A stretch of 64,000 bases of DNA from Haladaptatus sp. DJG-WS-42 (GCF_037198285.1 NZ_CP147243.1:2038422-2102421); one strand, 5' to 3'; positions 45,196 to 53,755 are shown, counted from the stretch's first letter. The notes: generated by a model not told the origin, from the sequence alone. Program-made: numbers and translations.

Positions 45196-46284
45196 TCAAT
45201 TTTTCACGGCGAGCGGCGCTTCACGAGAGAGTATGTCTGAGAGTTTCGCGGCAGCGTGTCCGTCGCCGTAGGGCGTTGGCTTTGCGTCCACATTCAACGC
45301 GAACTCGTGGGTCAACCCGGCACGAATCGCGTCAGGGGCTGCGCCAACAAGGATGTTCCACCCGGCCTCGACCGTCTCCACCCACTCAGTCTCCTCGCGG
45401 AGGGTGACGCAGGGCGTGTCGAGGAAGAAGGCCTCTTTTTGAATCCCGCCGGAATCGGTCGCCACGCGCTCTGCGCCCGCGAGCAGGCGGACGAGGTCGC
45501 GGTAGCCAACCGGCGAGATGAGCCGCAGATTGTTGTGGGCCATGTCGAGCAGTTCGAACTCCTCTAACCGGGCGACGGTACGTGGATGTGCCGGGAACAC
45601 GACCGGGAGTGGCGCATCACCGAGTGTCTGGATAATTCGCTTCAGCGTTTTCGGGTCGTCCGTGTTCGCTGGGCGGTGGATTGTTGCGAGGAGGTACTCG
45701 CCGTCACGCAAATTGAGACAGTCGAGAATTGGTGACTCCGCCATCGCCCGGTCGTGGACCGCGAGGATGGCGTCGTACATCACATCGCCGGTGAGGTGGA
45801 CACCGTCGGTGATGCCTTCGTTTGCGAGGTGCGATACGGCCGTCTCGGTCGGTGCGAACAGCAGGTCAGACGCGTGGTCGGTGAGCACGCGGTTTACCTC
45901 CTCTGGCATCTCTCGATTAAAGCTTCTGAGCCCGGCTTCGACGTGCGCGAGCAGGCAGTCTCGCTTCGCTGCAACCATCGCTGCGGCGAGCGTCGAGTTG
46001 GTATCGCCGTAGACGAGCACCACATCTGGTTGTTCGTCGTCGAACACGGCGTCCAGCTTCTCCATCATCGCCGCCGTCTGGCGAGCGTGTGGCCCGGAGC
46101 CAACGCCGAGGTTGTAGTCCGGCTCTGGAATCCCGAGTTCGGTGAAAAACACCGCAGACATCGTTTCGTCGTAGTGTTGGCCGGTGTGGACGAGTACTTC
46201 CTCGTGGTCGCGGCGCAGCGCCTGCGAGACGGGGAACGCCTTGATGAACTGTGGGCGTGCGCCCACGACAGCACAGATTTTCAT
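45196..46284 (-). CDS. UDP-N-acetylglucosamine 2-epimerase (WecB/WbpI type)
   Basis: A 362-residue non-hydrolysing 2-epimerase. The motifs are MKICAVVGARPQFIKAFPVS, VHTGQHYDETM (35-41), GDTNSTLA (93-100), HVEAGLRSFNREMPEEVNR, HLTGDVMYDA and the nucleotide-binding SGGIQKEAFFLDTPCVTLREETEW. In the context of this operon, the likely substrate is UDP-GlcNAc(3NAc)A, giving the mannuronate epimer (WbpI role), rather than plain UDP-GlcNAc (WecB role). Sequence alone does not separate the two. Last gene of the operon; start overlaps the GT2 stop by four bases. Confidence 0.92.
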   Translation of the reverse strand: MKICAVVGARPQFIKAFPVSQALRRDHEEVLVHTGQHYDETMSAVFFTELGIPEPDYNLGVGSGPHARQTAAMMEKLDAVFDDEQPDVVLVYGDTNSTLAAAMVAAKRDCLLAHVEAGLRSFNREMPEEVNRVLTDHASDLLFAPTETAVSHLANEGITDGVHLTGDVMYDAILAVHDRAMAESPILDCLNLRDGEYLLATIHRPANTDDPKTLKRIIQTLGDAPLPVVFPAHPRTVARLEEFELLDMAHNNLRLISPVGYRDLVRLLAGAERVATDSGGIQKEAFFLDTPCVTLREETEWVETVEAGWNILVGAAPDAIRAGLTHEFALNVDAKPTPYGDGHAAAKLSDILSREAPLAVKN

Positions 46285-47378
46285 TGCGTATCACGTCGGT
46301 TCGGTTCGATAGCGGGCGAGGATTCGGCTGGCGGCGACACCGAGCGAGAGACGGGTTCCATCGCGTGGTCACCCTGTCCGTCACCCGGCTTGTGATGGAC
46401 GAGGATGACGAGGTGCGCGTTTCGTTCGACGTCAGCGCTCACCGCGAGAATGAGCAAGAGCGCAGAGAGCCAGAACATCGTAATCGTCAACATCACGTCG
46501 GCCATCATCGCCACGCCGGTAAGCGCGTCGCGAATGGTGAGTGCGGCGGCGACGATGCCGATGAGCAGGCCACACAACCCGAAGATGTAGCCGAACACCG
46601 CCGGGTGGAAGTCGTAGACGAAGAACTTCATCTTAAGCCGCCAGAGGAACGTCCGAAACAGGATGTACGAGAGGTGCGGGACGAACGTCGAGTAGCGAAT
46701 ATCGCTGATTTCGTCGCCGTAAATCGAGGGATGGGCAACCTCAGCGAGCCGCTGGTCGTAGACGTTGAGCATGACGAGCAAGTCGTTCTCGAAGCCGTAG
46801 CCCTCGTAGAGCTCCTCGAACGGGATGGTCTTGAGCGCATCCACAGAGATTGCAGAATAGCCGTTTTGCGGGTCAACCATCTTCCAGTAGCCACTTGCAA
46901 CCTTCGTCAGGCCGGTGAGAATCGAGTTGCCGAACACCCGCCACCGGCTCATCCCCTCGCGGTACTCTTTGTACCAAAGGCGATTTCCCTTCACGAAGTC
47001 GGCCACGTCGTCGACGATGGGGTCGAGCATGCGCGGGAGTTGGCTTGGATCCATCTGCCCGTCGCCGTCCATTCGCGCGACGATGTCGAGGCCGTCTGCG
47101 AGCGCGAGCGCGTAGCCTTGTTTCACACAGCCGCCAACGCCCACGTTTCGTGGGTTGTCCATCGGGACGACCCGCTGGTCGTAGCCCGCTTCGCTCGCCA
47201 CCGTCTGGTTTGCTCTGGCCGCGCTCTCTTGAATTACGTCCCACGTGTGGTCGGTCGAGCGGTCGTTAAACACGTAAATCCGGTCGATATACTCAGGAAT
47301 CGTTTCGATGACAGTCCCAATGAGTTGTGACTCGTTGTATGCGGGCACGACGATGCCGACACGTTGCCCGCGGTACAT
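46281..47378 (-). CDS. membrane-anchored glycosyltransferase family 2
   Basis: A 365-residue GT2 enzyme with a C-terminal membrane part. VGIVVPAYNESQLIGTVIETIP and the metal site MDGDGQMDPSQLPRM (Asp104/Asp106) are typical of dolichyl-phosphate glycosyltransferases such as AglJ and DPM1. Two helical segments (about 245-285 and 290-315) anchor it. It probably transfers the first sugar to a polyprenyl phosphate, or uses the sugar produced by this operon. Begins directly after the stop of the dehydrogenase gene (47379). The extreme C-terminus is polar. Confidence 0.87.
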   Translation of the reverse strand: MYRGQRVGIVVPAYNESQLIGTVIETIPEYIDRIYVFNDRSTDHTWDVIQESAARANQTVASEAGYDQRVVPMDNPRNVGVGGCVKQGYALALADGLDIVARMDGDGQMDPSQLPRMLDPIVDDVADFVKGNRLWYKEYREGMSRWRVFGNSILTGLTKVASGYWKMVDPQNGYSAISVDALKTIPFEELYEGYGFENDLLVMLNVYDQRLAEVAHPSIYGDEISDIRYSTFVPHLSYILFRTFLWRLKMKFFVYDFHPAVFGYIFGLCGLLIGIVAAALTIRDALTGVAMMADVMLTITMFWLSALLLILAVSADVERNAHLVILVHHKPGDGQGDHAMEPVSRSVSPPAESSPAIEPNRRDTQ

Positions 47379-48719
47379 CTATCGACTCCCGATAGTGTAG
47401 ACGCGGTGGTCTGCCGCCCGCCCGTGGAGGGTGCCGCGTCCGTCGATGACGGCCACGTTGTCGAAGCGCGACCAGTCGATATCATCGAACTCCTCGTGTG
47501 GCGTGACGAGAATCACACCATCCACGTCGTAGGCTTCCTCGTCGTCGAGCGAGACGCGAACCGCGTCGAACTCGCTCGTGTCGTCTAAGATGGGGTCAAC
47601 CGCGAGTACGTGTGCACCCATCCGCCGGAGCGACTCGATGAGCGGCTTTGCGGGTGCGGCGCGCGTCTCTTTGATGGCTGGCCGGTAGGTCAGCCCGAGC
47701 ACGAGGATGGTCGATTCCGCAATCTGCTTCCCGCTGGCTTCGAGTTCCTCGCGCATTTTTCCGGCGGTGAACTCGGGCATGCTGTCGTTGACCTCGCGAG
47801 CGGTGCGGAGCAACGGCATGTCGCCTTCCACCCGGCGCATGACGAAGTACGGGTAGTAGGGGATGCAGTGGCCGCCAACGCCCGGCCCCGGCGAGTGGAG
47901 GTGGCAGAACGGTTGGCTGTTCGCCACCTCGATGGCTTCGTTCACGTCCACGCTGAGGTCGTCTGCGTGGCGGGCCAGCTCGTTTGCGAGCGCGATGTTC
48001 ACGTCGCGGTAGAGGCCTTCGAACAGCTTCACGGCCTCCGCGGTGGTCGCATCCGAGACAACGAGCACGTCGTTCGAGTTGATTTCGTGGTAGATGAGTT
48101 CGGCCACACGGGCGCTCTCTGCGTCCACGCCACCGACGACCTTCGGGTATGCGCCGCGAATGTCCTCTAAGGCGCGGCTGCTCGAGGTGCGCTCCGGACA
48201 GAACGCGACCCCAAATTCGCCAAACGAGAGTCCGCTCTCTGCTTCGAGCAGCGGGACGACGAGGTCTTTGCTCGTGCCCGGCGGCACGGTGCACTCGATG
48301 ACGACGAGGTCGCCCGGCTTGAGGCCGCGCCCGATTTTCCCGACCGCATCTTCGAGAATCGAGAGGTTGGGGTCTTTCTCCTCGGTGATTGGCGTCGGCA
48401 CGATGACGACGTGGACGCGGGCCTCTGCGACCGCAGTGTCGGCTTCCGTCGTCGCGCGGAGTTTCCCGTCCATCACGAGTTCGGCGACGAGTTCGTCGAG
48501 GCCGGGTTCGCGTTCGATGGGGCACTCGCCGCGGTTGATGGCCTCGACGACGGCGGGGTTTACGTCCACGCCGATGACGTTGCTCGTTGCCTCTGCGTAG
48601 CACGCAGCGAGCGGGAGCCCCATCTTCCCGAGTCCGAACACGGAGACGGGAATCTCTCCCGATACGAGTGCGTGACGTTGGTCTTCGGGCGATGCAGTCG
48701 AGTTGTAGAGTCCCTTCAT
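47379..48719 (-). CDS. nucleotide-sugar dehydrogenase (WbpA/WecC type)
   Basis: A 446-residue UDP-sugar 6-dehydrogenase. The Rossmann motif VSVFGLGKMGLPLAACYAE (25-43) and FCPERTSS precede the catalytic Cys285 in GPGVGGHCIPYYPYF. The C-terminal domain begins ESTILVLGLTYRPAIKETRAAPAKPLIE. It oxidises the C6 alcohol of UDP-GlcNAc (or UDP-ManNAc) to the acid with two NAD. In the operon it fills the first step (WbpA) of the diacetamido-uronate pathway. Substrate inferred from the neighbours. Its stop adjoins the GT2 start; its own start overlaps the Gfo/Idh stop by four bases. Confidence 0.92.
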   Translation of the reverse strand: MKGLYNSTASPEDQRHALVSGEIPVSVFGLGKMGLPLAACYAEATSNVIGVDVNPAVVEAINRGECPIEREPGLDELVAELVMDGKLRATTEADTAVAEARVHVVIVPTPITEEKDPNLSILEDAVGKIGRGLKPGDLVVIECTVPPGTSKDLVVPLLEAESGLSFGEFGVAFCPERTSSSRALEDIRGAYPKVVGGVDAESARVAELIYHEINSNDVLVVSDATTAEAVKLFEGLYRDVNIALANELARHADDLSVDVNEAIEVANSQPFCHLHSPGPGVGGHCIPYYPYFVMRRVEGDMPLLRTAREVNDSMPEFTAGKMREELEASGKQIAESTILVLGLTYRPAIKETRAAPAKPLIESLRRMGAHVLAVDPILDDTSEFDAVRVSLDDEEAYDVDGVILVTPHEEFDDIDWSRFDNVAVIDGRGTLHGRAADHRVYTIGSR

Positions 48720-49702
48720 TCGGTGAGTACCTTTGCTTTCATCTCGCTCGCAGACGCGAGCCCGTCGATTTCGCGGGCGACCTCGATTGCGCGAAGCGCC
48801 TGCGCTGCGGTCACGAGCGGCTGGCTGCCGGTTGCGACCGCGTCGATGAACGCGCTGAGTTCGCGTTTGAGTGGTTCGCCCGTCTCGACGAGCGGCCGTT
48901 CGGTCACGCTCTCGAAGCGCTGGCGCATCTTCCCGCTCTCGTCCGTGTACTGCGGGTGGAACTGGCGGTGGATGCGCACCGTCTGGTCGATATAATCGAC
49001 TTCAATCTGGCACTCGCGGGCGGTGACGTTGAGCGTCCGCACCTTTTTCTGGGTGAGGCGGCTCGCGGTGAGCACGCCAAGGACGCCGTTTTCGAAGGCG
49101 ACTTGCGCGGTTGCGTGTTGCACCCCGCGCGCCCCGGTTGCCGAAATCCGCTCGATGGGGCTGTCCACGAGCGTCAGGAGGATGTCGATGTCGTGAATCA
49201 TGAGGTCCATCACGGCGCTGTCTTCGATTTGGCGCGCCAGCGGTGGGCCAAGGCGGTGGGCTTCGATGGCGATGACATCGAGGTCGGAGATGAGTTCGAG
49301 CAGCGCGCCCACGGCTGGGTTGAACCGCTCGATGTGGCCGACTTGGATGATGACGCCGTATTCTTCGGCGAGTTCCATGAGTTCGCGCCCTTGGGCTAAG
49401 TCGTCAACGAACGGTTTTTCGATGAGGACGTGGACGCCGCTCTCGATGCACTTGCGCGCCACTTCGTAGTGGAACTGGGTCGGAACGGCAATCGAGATGA
49501 GGTCTGCTTGCTCGATGATTTCGTCCAGCGAGAGTGCGGTCGTCCCGAAGGTTTCTGCCACGTCGTGGGCGGCCGCTTCGTTCGCGTCACAGACGCCAAC
49601 GAGGTGGACTTTCGAGAGTTCGCTATAGATGCGGACGTGATTGCGTCCCATCACGCCGGTTCCGATAACGCCTGCGTTCAGTGTGCCGTTTGTCTGGCTC
49701 AT
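48716..49702 (-). CDS. UDP-GlcNAcA 3-dehydrogenase-like Gfo/Idh protein (WbpB type)
   Basis: A 328-residue Gfo/Idh/MocA oxidoreductase. The Rossmann motif NAGVIGTGVMGRNHVRIYSE at residue 9, the conserved Glu-Lys-Pro (95-97 in VLIEKPFVD) and DLMIHDIDILLTLV are present. In the Wbp route WbpB oxidises C3 of UDP-GlcNAcA to a ketone, which the aminotransferase then aminates. The adjacent aminotransferase gene, with which it overlaps by four bases, makes this step the best match. The start at 49702 (MSQTNGTLN) fits. Other 3-dehydrogenase substrates cannot be excluded from sequence. Confidence 0.88.
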   Translation of the reverse strand: MSQTNGTLNAGVIGTGVMGRNHVRIYSELSKVHLVGVCDANEAAAHDVAETFGTTALSLDEIIEQADLISIAVPTQFHYEVARKCIESGVHVLIEKPFVDDLAQGRELMELAEEYGVIIQVGHIERFNPAVGALLELISDLDVIAIEAHRLGPPLARQIEDSAVMDLMIHDIDILLTLVDSPIERISATGARGVQHATAQVAFENGVLGVLTASRLTQKKVRTLNVTARECQIEVDYIDQTVRIHRQFHPQYTDESGKMRQRFESVTERPLVETGEPLKRELSAFIDAVATGSQPLVTAAQALRAIEVAREIDGLASASEMKAKVLTE

Positions 49703-50805
49703 AGTTGTCCCTCCGTGTAGACGGTCACCGCATCCGCGATACGCTGGACGTCCTCGGCCGAGAGCGTCGGGTGGACCGGCAGCGAGAGCACTTCGTTCGC
49801 TGCGCGCTCCGATTCCGGCGCGTGGAACGTGATGTCCGCATAGGCCGGTTGCTGATGGATTGGTTTCGGGTAGTAGACGCCCGAGTCGATTCCCCACTCA
49901 TCGAGGTGTGCCATGAGCCCGTCGCGGTTCTCAGTCCGAATCGTGTACTGGTGGTAGACGTGCGTCCGGTCTGCGGGCACGTGTGGCGTGACAACGTCAC
50001 CGTCTGCGAGTGCCTCGGTGAGGAAGGCGGCGTTGTCCTGTCGCGCCTGCGTGAAGGCTGGGAGTTTTTCTAACTGGGCGCGCCCGATGGCCGCGCCGAT
50101 GCTGGTGAGTCGGAAATTGTGCCCAACCTCTGAATGTTCGTAGGTGCCCACACGACCGTGGTTGATGTAGCGCGCGGCGCGCTCTGCAACCGCCTCGTCG
50201 TCGGTGAGAATCATGCCACCTTCGCCGGTGGTCATGTTTTTCGTCGGGTAGAACGAGAAGCAGGCGGCGTCGCCGAGCGAGCCAACGCGCGTTCCGTTCA
50301 CCGTCGCGCCGTGTGCTTGGGCGGCGTCCTCGATGAGGGCAAATCCAAACTCATCGCGGAGTTCGGCAAGGTGCGCCATATCCGCGGGCAGGCCGTAGAG
50401 GTGGACGGCGAGCACGCCGTCGATTTGTTCGCCCGCGCGAAGCTGTGCTTCGAGCGCGTGCGGGTCGATGTTGTACGTCGCCGGGTCGATATCGACGAAG
50501 CCGACGTCAGCGCCCGCGAGGCGGATGCCGTTTGCGCTCGCGATAAACGAGAACGGGGAGGTGACGATGCGAGACCCCTGTCCGAGCCCGAGGCCGATGA
50601 AGGCGGCGTGGAGGGCGGTCGTCCCGTTCGAGACGGCGACGCCGTGGGCCGCGCCACAGTAGGCGGCGAACTCGTTTTCGAACGCCCGGACTTCCGGGCC
50701 GTCTGCGAGCTGGCCGCTTTCCATAACGGCGACGACGCGCGCGATTTCTTCTTCGCCCATGCGTGGGTCGGCGAGGTGGATTCGCTGGTCGGGAATCGAC
50801 ATCAT
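49699..50805 (-). CDS. DegT/DnrJ/EryC1 aminotransferase (WbpE type)
   Basis: A 368-residue PLP-dependent sugar aminotransferase. The cofactor-binding lysine is Lys189 in ACFSFYPTKNMTTGEGG, and the family elements VSNGTTALHAAFIGLG, FALIEDAAQAHGA and HVYHQYTIRTENRDGLM are present. It should transfer an amino group from glutamate to C3 of the keto-sugar made by the WbpB-type enzyme. The start at 50805 (MMSIPDQ) overlaps the acetyltransferase stop; a second ATG is at 50802. The operon order wbpD, wbpE, wbpB, wbpA, GT2, wbpI is tightly packed. Confidence 0.92.
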   Translation of the reverse strand: MMSIPDQRIHLADPRMGEEEIARVVAVMESGQLADGPEVRAFENEFAAYCGAAHGVAVSNGTTALHAAFIGLGLGQGSRIVTSPFSFIASANGIRLAGADVGFVDIDPATYNIDPHALEAQLRAGEQIDGVLAVHLYGLPADMAHLAELRDEFGFALIEDAAQAHGATVNGTRVGSLGDAACFSFYPTKNMTTGEGGMILTDDEAVAERAARYINHGRVGTYEHSEVGHNFRLTSIGAAIGRAQLEKLPAFTQARQDNAAFLTEALADGDVVTPHVPADRTHVYHQYTIRTENRDGLMAHLDEWGIDSGVYYPKPIHQQPAYADITFHAPESERAANEVLSLPVHPTLSAEDVQRIADAVTVYTEGQL

Positions 50806-51437
50806 GCGATCTGATTTCCTCCCTGCAGCGACTCCGGCAGCGGGCGGTAGGTCGCGGGCACGCCGAGGGCGAGCGTGCGCGGTGGCACGTCCTCTACGAC
50901 GAGCGCTCCAGCGGCGATAAAGGACGCTTTGCCGACAGTGACGCCCGGCAGAATCGTCGCGTTCGCGCCAACCGAAACACCGTCTTCGAGAGTCGGCCCA
51001 ACCAAGTCGAACTCCTTTCGAATCGGGTACATGTCGTTGGTCATCGTGACCGCCGGGCCAACGAACACGTCGTTACCGATGGTGGTGTTCGTCGGGATGT
51101 AGACGTTTGTCTGCAGGCTCACGCGCGAGCCGATGGTCGTCTGCCCGTCGATGACGGTGTTGGTTCCGACGAGCACGTCATCACCGATGGTGGTTCCCTC
51201 GCGGATGACTGCGTTGTGACCAGTTCTGAGATTGTCGCCAATCGTCACGTCGGCGTAGATGTTGGTTCCCGCGCGGATGGCCGCGCAGTTGCCGATGGTC
51301 GTTGGACGTTTGTGTACGTCGTAGGCGGTCGCAAGATAGACGCCGTCTTCGATACGGCAGTGGTCTCCAAGCTGTACTTGTTGCGGTGTCTGTTCCCCCG
51401 CATTCACCGGCTGACTGTTATCGTAGCTGTGACTCAT
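50802..51437 (-). CDS. hexapeptide N-acetyltransferase (WbpD type)
   Basis: A 211-residue left-handed beta-helix acetyltransferase. Hexapeptide repeats such as IGDDVLVGTNTVIDGQTTIGSRVSLQTNVYIPTNTTIGNDV run through it, and the C-terminal VTVGKASFIAAGALVVEDVPPRTLALGVPA matches WbpD relatives. It would acetylate the C3 amino group to give UDP-GlcNAc(3NAc)A. ATG at 51437 follows a GGAGG-like sequence (51444-51449 region), so translation there is likely though an ATG at 51464 is in frame. First gene of the operon; two TAACAA elements are upstream (51487-51494 and 51515-51522). Confidence 0.9.
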   Translation of the reverse strand: MSHSYDNSQPVNAGEQTPQQVQLGDHCRIEDGVYLATAYDVHKRPTTIGNCAAIRAGTNIYADVTIGDNLRTGHNAVIREGTTIGDDVLVGTNTVIDGQTTIGSRVSLQTNVYIPTNTTIGNDVFVGPAVTMTNDMYPIRKEFDLVGPTLEDGVSVGANATILPGVTVGKASFIAAGALVVEDVPPRTLALGVPATYRPLPESLQGGNQIA

Positions 51438-51486
51438 AACTCCCTGCCCTCCCCCCGTTTCCACGATACCCCGTGTTGGTGGTGGG

Positions 51487-51494
51487 CTTGTTAT
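51487..51494 (-). promoter_or_regulatory. ATAACAAG promoter element of the diacetamido-sugar operon
   Basis: Minus-strand ATAACAAG, 50-57 bases before the ATG at 51437 and 23-30 bases before an in-frame ATG at 51464. Transcription probably starts near 51464, giving a short leader with a GGAGG-like ribosome-binding sequence. A second copy (ATAACAAA) is at 51515-51522. Confidence 0.45.
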
Positions 51495-51623
51495 CTGAAT
51501 GCCTCTTTTCGCGCTTTGTTATTCAGGTACTGACCATCGGAAGTCTGGGATTTATTTGCAGAAAGGAATGACAAACCGGGCGTACTGTCGTGCGATTTTC
51601 GAATATATCAGTCGTTAATCTGC

Positions 51624-52208
51624 TCAGTCTCGCGGAGCCGATCGCTCACGACGCCGCCGGCCCGAAAGCGAGAGTCCGGGGTGGCCATCGAGCAGCCAGA
51701 GACCAAACGCAGCAAACAGCAGCCCGAACTCGAAAAGGAGGTAGGCTGTGGCTTCCGGCGTTCCAAGCACGTCCACGTACTGGCCGAAGTAGTAGATGAA
51801 GTTCGCAAGCAAGCCGGGGCGCGTGCTCGACTCGACTTGGATGAGCGGCCAGAAAAACGAATCAAACTTCGGCGGGCTGCCAAGCGCGAGCGGATACAGC
51901 GCGTCGGCTGGAAGGTGAAGCAGATACCCAACGCCGAACGCCGTTCCAACGTCTCGTCGCCCGCGAAACAGCGCGACAATCCACACGAGCGTGACCACCG
52001 GGACGGCAATGAGCACCGAATGAGCGAGCGACGTCCCACTCGGGAGGATGGCGAACGTCCAGCCAAGCGGTTTGTCGATGAGGTCTGGGAACTGCGACCC
52101 AAGCGCCACGGCGAGGGCGGCACCCGCAGAGGGACCTTTGCGGTGGGTGAGGTGCACGGACAGTGAATACACGAGGTAGCCAACCGCGAGGTGTTCCCAG
52201 GGCCACAT
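51624..52208 (-). CDS. DUF457/YdjM-like membrane protein
   Basis: A 194-residue membrane protein with four or five helices. The opening MWPWEHLAVGYLVYSL with a metal-binding His and the ALGSQFPDLIDKPLGW motif match the DUF457/YdjM family, often labelled metal-dependent hydrolase. LPSGTSLAHSVLI and GYLLHLPADALYP supply further conserved His and Asp. Function unknown. It follows the DUF1616 gene, two bases away, and probably belongs to the same transcript. The C-terminus is Arg-rich. Confidence 0.82.
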   Translation of the reverse strand: MWPWEHLAVGYLVYSLSVHLTHRKGPSAGAALAVALGSQFPDLIDKPLGWTFAILPSGTSLAHSVLIAVPVVTLVWIVALFRGRRDVGTAFGVGYLLHLPADALYPLALGSPPKFDSFFWPLIQVESSTRPGLLANFIYYFGQYVDVLGTPEATAYLLFEFGLLFAAFGLWLLDGHPGLSLSGRRRRERSAPRD

Positions 52209-52210
52209 AC

Positions 52211-53200
52211 TTAGGCAGCCTCAGTAACCGTCACCCAGAGATAGAGTTGCCGGTAAGCGTTGGCCTGCGTCGGCGTCTCCGGGGCGTCCCCCTTGTAGAG
52301 GAGGTACGCGATTCTGAGGTCGTCGCCCGTCGTCTCGGGCGTCACCGCGTGCGGAGCAACCCAGCGGTCGCCTTCCGCAACTGTCTCAGAAAAGCGGTCG
52401 AGTTCGGCGGTTCCCGTCACCTGTCCCGCCTCGTTCACGCGCTGTATCTGGACGACGACGGTGTAGGTGACCGATTCTTGCTCGAAATTCGAGACAGCAA
52501 ACACCAACTCAGCCGACTCGCCGCGAACCAACTCGGTTGGATATCCTCCAGCGATGAGCTGACCGTTCTCTTCTGCGAGCAATTGGAAGTCGGTGTACGT
52601 TTCACCCGACTCCGGTGCGACGAGCGCAAAGCCAAGCCCTGTGAGCGACCCGGCGATAGCGACCACCAATACGAGCGTAATCGCGACATCGACGGACTCG
52701 GTTTGCTGGTGCCAGCACCGAATCGCCTCGTACTGTTCGTGAGGAACCAACGCGAACCGGGTTGCTTCTGGCACGCGCAACCGGCGCAACGCCCCGAGCA
52801 GTGAGAAGCTAATCGTCAGGAACGAGACGGCGGTGACGAGCGGACCAACTGAGAGGCCAAAGGCTGTCTGCGAGATGAAAAACGCGGTGAGAATCACGAC
52901 CACGAGGCTGAATGCCACCGAGAGCGCGAGGCGCTCTGCGATGTCAAGACTTGGTACCACGCGGTCTGTGTCGGCGGTCTCGTCATGACGGTGTGTGTGT
53001 CCCGGAAATGCGACCGTCGTCAGGGCGAACCCTGGAAGGAAGGCTAACGCAAGCAGTGAGAGAAGGATGCGAACCGGCGACGCCGCGTCGAGCAGGATGA
53101 TGACCTGTGAGAGGATGACGAGAACGATGACGATGCTCACGTCCCACGGCAGTCGGCGGTCGCTCGTTTCACTGCCGAGTCCGACGCTCAACGGTTTCAT
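52211..53200 (-). CDS. DUF1616 family membrane protein
   Basis: A 329-residue protein. Four hydrophobic helices (about 22-70 and 90-140) are followed by another near 170-190 and then a predicted extracellular beta-rich domain (about 195-329, QLLAEENGQLIAGGYPTELVRGESAELVFAVSNFEQE). This layout matches archaeal DUF1616 proteins, common next to polysaccharide clusters. The C-terminal domain resembles an immunoglobulin-like fold; role unknown. In this window it sits at the edge of the glycan region and precedes DUF457. Confidence 0.82.
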   Translation of the reverse strand: MKPLSVGLGSETSDRRLPWDVSIVIVLVILSQVIILLDAASPVRILLSLLALAFLPGFALTTVAFPGHTHRHDETADTDRVVPSLDIAERLALSVAFSLVVVILTAFFISQTAFGLSVGPLVTAVSFLTISFSLLGALRRLRVPEATRFALVPHEQYEAIRCWHQQTESVDVAITLVLVVAIAGSLTGLGFALVAPESGETYTDFQLLAEENGQLIAGGYPTELVRGESAELVFAVSNFEQESVTYTVVVQIQRVNEAGQVTGTAELDRFSETVAEGDRWVAPHAVTPETTGDDLRIAYLLYKGDAPETPTQANAYRQLYLWVTVTEAA

Positions 53201-53431
53201 CAGCTCCCTCTGGCTGTCGTGGGCGTGTCGAATCGGTCGTGGGTCTCCGCGTTCATTCTTGGCTGGTACACGCGAGGAATCTGCTTTGTTAGTCGGAAGC
53301 TATCTGCCGTCTGGCTGTGGCTACTGGCGAGAGTCCACATGAGAAAAAGCGATGTTATCCGTGCGATACTGCAATAGGAGTGTTCGAACTGTGACAGCCC
53401 GCGGACAGTCTGTCGCTCCCATGTCTCCCGG

Positions 53432-53722
53432 TTACATCACGGCGCTTAGATACTGACGTTCCCATTCGCGGCGCTTTTCGATGAGGTCTTTCCCCCGTTG
53501 GGTGATGTTGTAATAGTTCGTGCGCCGGTCGATCTGCCCTTTCTCTACCAGCTCCTTTTCGACAAGGGTATCGAGATTTGGATACAGTCGCCCGTGGTTG
53601 ATTTCCCCGACGTACTGTTCGAGTTCTTCTTTGATTGTCTGCCCTGACGGTTTGTCTTTGCCGTTAATGACGTACAGCAGGTCACGCTGGAAGCCTGTCA
53701 GTTCGAACATCTCCATTGACAT
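53432..53722 (-). CDS. PadR family transcriptional regulator
   Basis: A 96-residue winged-helix protein of PadR type. MFELTGFQRDLLYVINGKDKPSGQTIKEEL is the typical N-terminus, INHGRLYPNLDTLVEKELVEKG the recognition helix and wing, and RRTNYYNITQRGKDLIEKRREWERQ the C-terminus. Usually a homodimeric repressor. Start at 53722 (MSMEMFEL), with ATAACAAA at 53748-53755 26-33 bases upstream. It is divergent from the DUF7344 gene across a 367-base gap with two inverted repeats. Target genes unknown. Confidence 0.88.
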   Translation of the reverse strand: MSMEMFELTGFQRDLLYVINGKDKPSGQTIKEELEQYVGEINHGRLYPNLDTLVEKELVEKGQIDRRTNYYNITQRGKDLIEKRREWERQYLSAVM

Positions 53723-53747
53723 GTAAAGCAATACTTGCGCTAGGGAT

Positions 53748-53755
53748 TTTGTTAT
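53748..53755 (-). promoter_or_regulatory. ATAACAAA promoter element of padR
   Basis: Minus-strand ATAACAAA, 26-33 bases before the padR ATG at 53722. Same core and spacing as upstream of the lipoprotein and (alpha/alpha)-barrel genes. Confidence 0.45.
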
